Shown piece after piece: positions 16,601 through 28,600 of a DNA stretch of 43,082 nucleotides (the first letter of the stretch is position 1; each line of letters opens with the position of its first letter). Under the pieces are notes generated by a model. It saw nothing but the letters and a program-made list of their open reading frames with translations. It was not told the origin of the DNA and made no database searches. Source of the stretch: a virus; the IMG/VR virus record IMGVR_UViG_3300018428_000052, positions 1 to 43,082 of that record; one strand, 5' to 3'. The translations under genes and the position numbers were made by a program.

Positions 16601-19600
16601 ACTAATGTACTACCGTCTGTTTCGAATGATTCTTCATCAAAACTTTCGTCAAATATATCCCAAGCTCCGGTATACCAATTGTCTGTATCCCAACCGGTAG
16701 GTCCAGCAAATTCAAATGATTTAACTTGTACGCCGCCATAGTCAACACCGTCCATTAACTGAGTAATATCTTTACCTATTTGTCCGCTAGTTGGATTATA
16801 GAATAAATTAATTCTATCTTGTGCATCTAACAACCTAACTGACTTTTTGTAGTTTACTTCAATTACTGAATTATTTTTTGGCGGATCGTTAAATATAACT
16901 TTCCCATAGTATTTGTCAAAGCCGCTTTCTGTATTGAGATAATTGTCGTAAGTATATTGACTATTAAGTACAAGTTCACCGTTAACAGTAACTTCAACTG
17001 TATTGGTTCTCATATCCATAGGCCAGCTAAGATCGTATTCTGTCTTAGATGCAGTTCCTAAAAACTGTTCTGTTTCATTTAATTGTGTAATAAAGAAAGT
17101 TCCGCTTACTCTATCAAACTTAACAGTGGTATGAGTTGTTCTAACTAAACTATCTCCTATCCTAGCTGAAACTCTTGCTGGATGTCCACCATCTTCAATA
17201 GAACCATTTAGTGTTACCTTTGGAGCAGTAATATATCCACTTCCTGGATTTGTAATAACTATACTAGAAATTTTACCACCTGGGCCTAAAGAGGCCTTTG
17301 CAGTAGCATCACCTTCAATTGTAACAATAGGCGCACTAGAATAACCTGCTCCTGCATCTGCTATAGAAATTTCAATAACTTTATAAGAAGCATTGTCTAC
17401 CCAAAACTTATTTGGGTATGAAGTGTAATTATCAAATGTTCCAGATAAGAATCCGTTAATAACTCTTATGTCACTAACTTCAATGTTGTTAGTTTCTCTT
17501 TCAAATCTTGGAGGATTATCAAAATCAGTAACAGTACTTTGTGAGCTTTCAACAGTTGTATAATCGGAAACATATTCTCTAATTTTAGTTTTATAAGGTT
17601 TAACTTCGTTAATATAATCCTCATAACTAGATAATGCATCATTTTTATATGTAACACGATTACTTAATTTTCCAACATTATGTCTTGCTTTAACAAAACT
17701 AGTTTTAAATGCCCAATCAACATAACCTTGCTCTGCAAATACATAACGTAAACTTGCAAAGAATAATTTATTATATTCGTCTGCTAAATCATTAACTAAG
17801 ATATCATCTCTTAATGCTTCTAAAATAATTCTTGTTTCTGCTATTGGTTGACTATCAAAGAATTGGGTATCAAATGTATTTGTATCAAAGCCAACTCTAC
17901 TTAAATTAAAGTTATACAAGTTATCACTTAATTTTATAGTTCCGTTTTGTTTACCAATTGTTTTATAGTTAACTGTATAGTCTATTGTATCTTGATTATC
18001 AATCTTTTCAAGCAATAACCAACCATCGCTGCCAACATTTAAAATTTTAACAACGTCACCAAATTGATCATTAATACTTTGTAGTCCATAACTTTGTTCA
18101 ATTACATGATCAATTTCTGTAAATTCGTTATAGCCAGTATCGTACCAGTCAATATAATTCCAATACTTGGTTACATCGTATGCTTGACTTCCAATTCTAT
18201 TCCATTCTCTTGCTTCAATATCTCTACTGTATAAAGCCCAATTACCTCTAATTTGACTGTCAGCATTAACAAGAACTGTAAATGGACGTACTTCTATTTC
18301 TGTATTTTCGTTATAATTGTATCCTGTGTTTAATACATTAACTTCAGTTATTTGACCAGCTGTATTAATTACTATATCAAATTCAGCATCTGCGCCAAGC
18401 CCTGTAATTTCATACGTAGGAGGAACTTTATAACCTCTACCCGAATTTAGAATATCAACACGAACCACTTTACCATCTTGTACAATAGGTAATAATTCTG
18501 CCGTAATTAATCTTGATACACCTACAAATTCTAAGTCAATTTCAGTGTCTACTTCAACATCATAATGCCTTGACACTAAAGTAGGAGCAGGGTCATAATC
18601 TAAAAATGCTGATATATTTTTTTCGTCAACTATTAAGTTGTCTTTAAGAACAATATTAACACGTTCAACTAACTGTTTAAGTGCTTCTACTTTATTAATA
18701 AACCAGCTCTGTCTTGGCTTATTAAGAATTCCGTATTTTTCTTTAACACTTAGGTTAGGATCAGGAACTGGTCTTATTTGTTTGTCGTATCCAATTAAAC
18801 TGTCAAACCATTTTTGTTCAATTTCTTTATACGGTTTACTTGTATCTAACCCTTCTGACAATATTTGATATTGATTGTGTATATTACTAAACTTATCGCT
18901 AAATGTCCAGTATTGAATATTTAATACAGTATCTTTATCTTTGATATATGCATCACAGTTGTGCAATGCAAAAGAATTATTGCCAAAGAAACTAATAAAT
19001 TTATATCCTTGTGCTCCTGGATCTTCAATTAATTTTGCAATAGTTTCTACACTAAGAGATCTATTTTCTACTGAAGGTATAGTTGTTTTATTCTTAACCC
19101 AGTAATAGTAATAAGATGTAAATGATTGTGCAATTTTATCATATACACGTTTTTCTACATAAACATCTTTTCCGTATTTTGTAGTACCAGTAACTCCTTT
19201 GCTTTCGCCTTCTGGCTGAGCAGACAATTCGTCCCACTTTTCAGGCTTTAATTTAGATTTTACCCATTCATACACATCAACTGATGCGCCTTCAAATAAA
19301 GTATTAAAATTATTACTTTTATAAACTATATTGTCTTCTATGTACGTATTTAAGAATTTGCTAGTTGTTAAATCCCACCATACTTGACCTACTTGTGCTT
19401 CTCCCCATGATTCAGTTTCATCAACATCAAGATCTGAAGTTCCTAAAGAATAAGTTGCTGGATCAAATATTGTTTTCCAGCGAATTTCTTGATCAGCTGG
19501 TCCTGCAATTTTTCCTTGCACTGGGTCAATGTAATCTAAATTTTCTAAGATAACATTTTTATTACTATCATAAAGCATTACACGTTTTATCTTATCCACA

Positions 19601-22600
19601 TCAACTGGTAATGCTGGTTTACGATATGTTTCCCAAACTCGAGTAGCATCTGATCGTCTATAATCAAGAATTAGACCAAGTTTATTGGTTGATACTCCGT
19701 CACTATCTTTATTATCATATGTTGGAAGACTAACATACATATGATTATTTTTAACACTAATATTACGTCCAAAATATCTTATATTTGGATCATTAAGATC
19801 AAGTGTTTGACCAAACACTAAACTATCTTCTATTCTATCATAAACATATACAACACCATTATTAGCAATAGTATTCTTAAATGATGTAAACCCACTGTCA
19901 AAGGTAGTAGCAGTTGTTCCTGCACTATTTGGATCTAATATATACTTTTTACCGTTAACATTACTTTCAGGAAATAAACGCTCTTGATAGGTATCAAATT
20001 GTGTCACATCATCGCTTGGTGCGCTAAATGCACTAACAAATAACATACGTCCATCAAAATCAATGTTTCCTCCAAATTGCTCTCCTCTAACTGGGTTAGA
20101 ACTTACAAGTGTTTGAGTTAATTCAAACTCTCTTACACCTATTGCAGGATTATATGTATAAACATATACTGTGCCTCTTTCTTCGCCATCTTCAGTATTC
20201 GAGTTTGGAGCAGAAACTGCTACCATAGTTCCGTCTTGACTTACACTAACTTGATTTCCAAATTCATCATTATCTTGAGTGGTTACAAATTCTTGATATT
20301 TTTGATAGTTGCCGTTAACATTTCTATATAGTATTACTTTGTTTGGTCCGTTATTATATTCTGCGGTAACTGCTAAAACTTCGCCGTCGTCACTTATATC
20401 AAAATCTTTACCAAATGATATTAAGCCGTCTTGTTCAAGTTTTAAACTAGAATCATTACCAGGAACATTATCAGTATTATTAGGAATAAATCCAACAAAA
20501 TCTACACTCCTAATACTATCGCTGGTAGACAAACTCCAGTCGAGTATATTAAACTTGTCTCCTGCTGCAATATTAGTTTGTGCAGTATAGAATTCACCAT
20601 CATTAAATATAATATCGTTTAGATAATAATCTCTATCTTCACTAAAGCTACCTTTATATCGCTTGTCTTTTGCAAGTTCCCAATTATAAGTTAGTCCTTC
20701 TTCGTCAGTACCGTTATTTAAGAAATAGATGCGCCCTGGGTTTTCTTCAGTACCATTTCCTTTACAGCCAATAAATGCTCTATAAAAATCGTTTTGTTTA
20801 GCAATCTTAATTTTAGAACCAATTTGTAATTCGTCAATTTGATCTGGAACAATAAAAGATCCTAAAGGTGTAAATGTGCTTACATTTTCTCTAACATATA
20901 TTGAATAAGACCCATAGTTGTTAAGAGGAAGTGCAACACCATTTGCATTTACAGGAACTCTAAAAACGTTTTTCCAGTTTAAGTTTACTGATGACGGTAT
21001 ATTTGGTTCAGTAGGCAATCCTAAAATTTCACTGTCTTTATAGATAATATATTCTGCCCCAATAATTGTATCGTTTACTGGAACTTCATCAATTTCTGTA
21101 TCAAGTTGGAATACGCAAAGACCGCCAATTCCTAAATTTTCTGAACCTAGTGAAACTGTCTTAATGTCGCCTAAAGGTCTTGTAACATTATAAATTGTTG
21201 AAGGATTGTTTGGAATCCTTAACATTTCAAGTATAGCAGGTTGTCCATTATCAGAACCTAATGACCAAGGATTTTCTCCAGCAACATTTTTAACAAAAAT
21301 AGTTGCTTCGGCACTATCTCTCTGATAAAAAGTTATTTGTGCAGTTGCACCTGTATTTTGATCTCTTACAAACTGTCCAACTAGAGGTTCAAATCTACGA
21401 CCAAAATCATCTGTTTCGTCTAATGCAAATTTAATGTATCCGTCCCATAAGTCATATAACGTATGAGTTTTATTAGTGTCAAAGTAATTTAATCCGGAGT
21501 CAGTAATGTCAACAAACGAACCATCATTTAAATTAGCAAAATTTAAAACTCTTAAACCAACTTTATCGTTATTTTCATCGCCTGGAGCAACTACGTCTAA
21601 AATATCTGTTAGACTCTTTGGAGCTCTAACTACAAACAGGTCACTTTTAATAATATCAAACTCGCCGTATGCTCCTGGTTCGCCTTCGGACGTTAATGTT
21701 CTAATATAACTGTTTTGATTATTATCGCCTGCAAATAATTCTGTATTATTATAATCCCATATATTTCCGCCAGCTGCGTCTACTGGATCTTTGCCTGCTG
21801 GAACAATGTTATATATTGCTAAGGCTCTACCTTCATCTTCGATAACGTCACCTGATAGTATTGGTTGTGGAGATGAAAACTCTTCAGGTCTATTAAATAG
21901 CCAATATCCACCTAGTTCGTCAGTTGTATCTACTTCTGCAAGTTCTTTAGGAGCATTACGAACATACTGTCCAAGGAACTCTCCTGTTTCTAAGAATACA
22001 GAATTAGTTTCCTGCCAAGTACCTACAGATCCAGTAACGTAAATTACTACACTAGGTCCTTCTTGATATGTATAAGCTACATAACCAAACACACCTTGTG
22101 ATTCTATCTGATCTCCAACATTAGGAATCTGAGAAAATGCATCTATATATAGCACAACATCGATTTTGTTTTGTATTACTAAACCGCTTTCTAAAAATTC
22201 TTCAGTTACCCAAGGTAGTCCTTCGCCGCCAAACGGCTGTCTAAATAAATTATTAGGATCTTGCTGTTGATTTGCAGAAGTTTCCGCATACCAATCTAAA
22301 TAAACAGTATCTCCAATGCCAGTAGCCCTATATTGATCTGCTCCTGCTCTTACTAAAATATGATCTGCTTCTGTATTTTTAAACGGATAGTTGCCTGCTA
22401 ATAAATTATTAAATTGTATTTCGCCAGAAGTAATATTATTGTCTACAATAACTTCAACCATTGCAGTAAAGCTACCAAATGGTTGAGATAAATTAGCACC
22501 TTGAATATCTACTATAGCTTCCCATAACTGTTCTTCATAAGATACAATTTCAGTATTTTGATAATCAGCTGTTGGATCATATTCACCTTTAAATTTAGTT

Positions 22601-25600
22601 TTTACATTTGAAGAGTTAGGCGAGCCAACAATCAAATACTTTCCGTCTGAACTAATATCAATACCTTTACCAAATCCTTTATTAAGATCTGATATTGTTG
22701 ATATAGGTTCAATTATTTGCGTAAATTGGAAGTTTTGATTATTCCCGCCTCTAGTGTATAAGAAAACTTTTCCGTCATTGCCAGCAGTTGGCGATGCTAC
22801 TGCTAATGTAACGTTTCTACTATCAACTGCTAAACTACTTGCAAAATTATTGTTAATGCCTAATTCTTCTCCTGGAATTCTTTGCAATAAGTTGTATGCC
22901 TGAGTATTTCTAAGAACTCGCCATTGATTTCTATCATCTGTGTCAACCCATAACAAATCATTTTTATTAATTCCTTCTTGTGCAATTTTGTTTGCATCGT
23001 TATATGTATTTGCCCTAACTGGGATAAACTTAGATACTATGCCTCTACATTGATTAATATCTGAAATTACTTTATCTGTCTCAATAATAATTTCATTTAC
23101 ACTAACTTTAAGAACTTTAAAGAATCCGTCAGTATCCGAAGAAGTTTGTTTTGCAATAGGATATGTACTATCTTGTGTTGCATAACTTGTCTCAATAAGA
23201 TCGTATATGCCAATAATGTCACCTGGTACAATATCAGTTGTTGATGTGTCAAGTGTAATTGTAAATTGATTTTTATCTGCGGCGCCAATACTAATTGCAG
23301 TTGCGTTACCTTTTATACTTGTAATAATATAAGAAGAGTTTACATGTTGATAAACTGACCAATCACCGTTTCTATTTCCTACCCAAACATATTCCTTATT
23401 TTTAACCTCAGTAAATGATTTATTTACAATATCATCATAGTTTGCTACTGTAATAGCAATATCTTCAATATGTGTATAACCTGCATCTCTAGTATATTGA
23501 GGTAAAGACTCTGTTACAGGAAATGGAGTATTATTATACTTTGCCGGTTTCTTAAATACACTGAAATCAGGAATTCTATATACTAAATCTGTTTCTTCGC
23601 CAGTAATATCATTAGTAAGCAAGAATGGCTGAGGATTAGATCTAATAAGTGATTCGTCTAGTTTAAATTCAACTTCATCAAATCCTTCGCTTGCGCCATA
23701 TTGACTTTGTTTAATTGCCCATTCTTCGTAAAAATCAATACTTTCTTTATCATTTTCACTTAAAACATCAAATAATTTATTAAGACTGTTTAGTGTGCCT
23801 TTTTCTTTAATCATTCCTTGATAGAATTTATATTGGCTTACATCGTCATTAATAATATTTGCTAGATAGTTTCTATTTTGATAACCTATTAAGTGTTGTG
23901 CATATTTTTGCTGCTCAATATCAAAGTTATCTGTATCTAGATCATAGAAATCTGCAAATTGATTAGTTTTATATTCAAAGTTTGTTAACAATCTACTTTC
24001 TGGTTTTTCAGATAGACGTGACCAATATTTGTCATCAAATAAAAGACTTCCTGGAACCTTTTCATTTGCACTATAAAAGAATTGTTTATGTTTAACTAAA
24101 TCGCCAATAGAATAGTCTTTCCAAGATTGCCATTCAGTAATTATTGCTTCATCGTATATAAACCCAGGGACATTTAAACTTCCGTCCCAATCAACGGTTC
24201 TATATCCTAGTGTACGAATTCTATCTTGACGATATCCAGTTGCTGGCTGATAGATAATATCTCCAAATACAGTAGTATTATCTAGTATTACTATATGCTC
24301 TTTTCTTATAATAGGAATTTGTACTGCATATACTCCATCGCCTGTTTGTTTAGGACGAATTTTAAACTTATTTGGTTCTTGTCTGCTAATGCGAGTAAAT
24401 TCTTCTACTAATTTTGTACCATCAGATTTAAGTAAACTATAACCATAGAAGTTATCAAAAATATTGTCAACTGTTGAATATTCAGTTTGGAAGTTTATTT
24501 CGTCTGCAACAGGACTCAACGCAATAAGTGCGCCTTCAGACCAATTCTGCGTAGTCCAGAACATAAACTCACGACAGCTATTTTTCCAATCTGATAGTAC
24601 TTTTTCCTCGCCGTCATAATATTCAAATCTAAAACCTTGTTCTATTAGCCACTGTTCGTAACCTAATAAAAAGTCTACAACGTCTTGAATTGTTCTTAAA
24701 TTAGTTCCGTAAGGTAAAATTTCTTCATCAAACTTATTAAATCTCACTTTAAAAGTTGCATCGGCTCCTCCAATTGTAGGAAGTTTTGGAAGTTTAGTAA
24801 ATTTTGAAGAATCAAAACTTAATGCTGCTGTATGTGTTTCTATTACACTAAAAAATGAATTTTGATGCTGTACTATCTTTCCTTTATTATAAAGTTGTCC
24901 AGCTTCCCATTTAGAAAAACTTTCTGAAATTCCTCCAACATTAATCGTTACATCTTTATTAGAACTAAACGGACGATACCATTTAAATACCGGATTCTCT
25001 TTATTATAACCTCTTATAATAAAACCAGACGGACGTTTTTCTACAATAACACCGCTATAATTAACTGTTTTTATTGGAGAACTAGTATGCAACGCTATAT
25101 TATAATTTTCTTCTGGAATGAACACATTGCCACTATTTAAAGGTGTTCTAGACTCTAAAATTAATTTAAACTTACTCTTATCTGTAAATCCACCTAATTT
25201 AAAAGCAAGACAGTTTTTAATAGATTTAAGTTTACGTTTATAATCATCAAAATTTGAAGTTACACTACTTGACATAAACGCTGAAATATAATTAACTAAT
25301 CCAGATGTAAGTACTTGTGTAGAATCTGCTGAGGTATTTGGAAATACTAAATCAGATAATTTTATATGGTCCATAGTTGGTTTATATACTAAATGACCAA
25401 GAGTATTTCTAATTTGCCTAGATCTATCAAATCCTGCTGATAGCAAAGAACTAGGAGAATTAATAATCCAACTTGTTAATAATGCAAAAGGAAATTCTGA
25501 ACTTTGTCTCCAAGCATTTTCAATAGGAGAATTATCTCCAAATACAAAAGAAGAATCTAAACCAACACTAGCAAATCGTTGAGTTGCGTTTGAGTCTGAC

Positions 25601-28600
25601 GGACTTAATAAGTTACCATCTCTGTCTACTGGTAAAAATTTAGTTAGTCCTGGACGAGCATACTTAGAATTGATTTTAAAGGGCTCTCCTGGTTTTCTAA
25701 TAATTCCTTTTTCTAGGTCTTCCCACATTAGTAAGTTTTCGCTAGTATAAGGAGCAGGGCCGTATTGTTCCTCCCACCATGTAGGTTTAATTGTATATCC
25801 TAGCATTTCCCAAGGTTGTGTATGAGGACGATCTGTATCAAATAGTTGACGATAAACTCCTCTCCACCAGCCTGCTAATTTTTCACCAGTTGGTGAATTC
25901 ATACTTGAATAATTCCAAGTAAAAGAATCTATTCTATCAAAATATCTATGTTCAGTATAATCTTCGTCTATTAACTCTAACCATTGAACAAAATCAGTAA
26001 TCATTGGACTATATACTTCTGTCCTAGAAAATTGTGTATTTCTAAAAGTACTTGGCAAATAATCGTGTATGTTTAAAATCTTAGGATCGTATTCAGTTTT
26101 TATATTATTAAAAATACGTTTTTCTAAATCTAAAATTAAATCATCTCTGTAATCATTAAATGCTTTAGTTAAACTTCCGTCGTGTCCTCTTATAATTAAT
26201 GGAGCATCGGCATATGTGTCATCAACAAAAATTTCAGGAACATATTTAGGAAAGAGTCCTAGTTTAGTAGGAGTAGACGGTATATATGTGCCATTAGTAT
26301 TTTCATATTCATTAATTTCTAATGTATCACCAAACTCCTTTTCAACTGTTACTTCTAAATATCCTTCACTATTAAAAATATAATCACGATTATGAAGTAA
26401 TTGAACACCGTTTAAATAAACTGTTACTGCACGAGTACTTAACTCAGTTAAATCAAATGGTGTAGTAAGTGCAAAAAATCTAGTATCTTTATCTTCAATC
26501 AAAATTTTAGTAGTAACTGCTGCGCCATAACCGATCATATCTGAAAAGTAAAATGGCATAGAATTAATTTTATCTTTAGTAATTTCTTCAATTATTTTAT
26601 CAACATGCCCTCTAACAGTTCCGCTATAACTAATAGATTCTGCTGCTTCTAAAAATAATCTTTTAAATTTACTATATTCCTTTTTAGAAAATCTTAGAGA
26701 TTTAACAATGTTTGATTCTTTATCTAAAGTTGAAAATAGTGCAAGATTTAAAGGTGCAGAATGTTTAATAAATTTTCTACCGTATGCACTTAGATTTTTT
26801 ATATCTCGTAAATTACTAACTCCAGGAAATACTCCGTTAAAATTAGGAGTATTTTGTGTAATACTACTTACATGGTCTGTAACTTCACCTAAAGTAAACG
26901 TTGAGATATTTTCATTTAGAGGATTTTTTTCTAAGTTTGGTGCAATATCATAATAACCGTTTTGATTTTTAGGAGTACTTGAACTTGTCTTAATTAGAAT
27001 ATTAGCATTCTGTTCAACACTGTTTAAAAATTTAATTGCTTTAATTTTATCTGCTGTATTAACTAATTCATAATCAGTACCTTCGTACACAATAACGTTG
27101 TCTACAAATACTTTAACTTTTAAGTCAGTTAAAAATGCACTGTTATTATAACAATCAATTGGATATTGTAATCTTGTACCGTCGTTTACATATTGTAATA
27201 TTACTTCTTGCTCACTAAGCGCATCTGTTTTAACATACGCTCCTAGTAATTCATATCCTAAATCAGGAATATATCTTCTTAGATATCCGTTACTAACATT
27301 AATATTATATAATTCATCATCAATTTGATATTGTACTATGTCAGTATTAAAATCAAAGTTAAAAACAATATCTCCAACATTATTAATACTTCTATATGCT
27401 ATTGGAAATCCTAAAACAGAATCGTTACTACCAGTTCCCTCTTTATAACTAAAAATTTTAGTTCCTCTAAAACTATTAGCAGGATAAACATTTGTATTTG
27501 AATAACTGTAGCCGTCTACATCAAAAATATCAAATACAGGAGGTTGATTTACTGCTGTTTTTTCTTGTGCTCTATTCCAATCTGTTCCGTCATAATACCA
27601 CATAGATCCAGCATAACTTTCACCCCTGGTAATTAAAATGTTTTCACCTGATTGAGGATCTGAATCAGCAGTTTCAACTAAACTAATTTGTCCGTCGGAT
27701 CCGCTTCCTGTAAACTTAATAAATCTAACTTCAAATATTTTACCTCTAACTAAAGGATCGGTATCTGCTAGAAATACAATTCTCATACCTTCTACAAGTT
27801 GTACACTGTCAATGTTATAACCTAGACTACCTTCTATAGTACTAAAAGCATCAGTAGTAAAATTGTCAAGTAAGTCAACTACTTGTTTTGTCTTTGTACC
27901 AAAATTATAAAGTTTTAATCCGTCTTTGAATTCAATAATTGGTCTGTTAGCACGTTGGCTTTGATCAATATCTAAAACTAAATTATTAATTTCTGCTGAT
28001 AACTCAATAACACTTCTATGAAACCATCTATTGTATCTAGACCAAAAATTTCCATCTGGGCTAGAACGGTTAATAGTAATATAATCTTTATCTCTAGGAT
28101 ATCCAGTTGCAGATCCAAATGGTAAACTATCAAATCCATCAACACCGTCATCAAAAGGTATTAATAAATCAATTCCTACTGGAAAAGAAACTTCTACGTC
28201 AATGTCAGAAACAAGTTTAATTGCATCGCCAACACCTTCTACATACCATTCACTATCAGCAAATTTTGAAGGAGTAACTTCGCCTGAAAATCTTACTTTA
28301 AGACCGTTTGTTAAACTCCATCCATCTCTAGTTTGATAATACTTTTTACCTAAAATTTCCGACTCAACATCAATAAAACTAGCTTCGTCTTGATTAGCAA
28401 CTTTAATTAGTCCACCAATATTAATATCGTTGTCTGCAACATACCATATTTCATTTGGTGTTCCTGGGCCAAGTAATAATTCGATTACTCCGTTTTCTAC
28501 TCCTTGTTGAGATACTTCGTCTACTAGTAAAAATTCATCTTCTAATGTTCTAGCAGATCTAAAAGTAAACGGCAGTCCGGGGGTGTTAATTTCAAATCTA

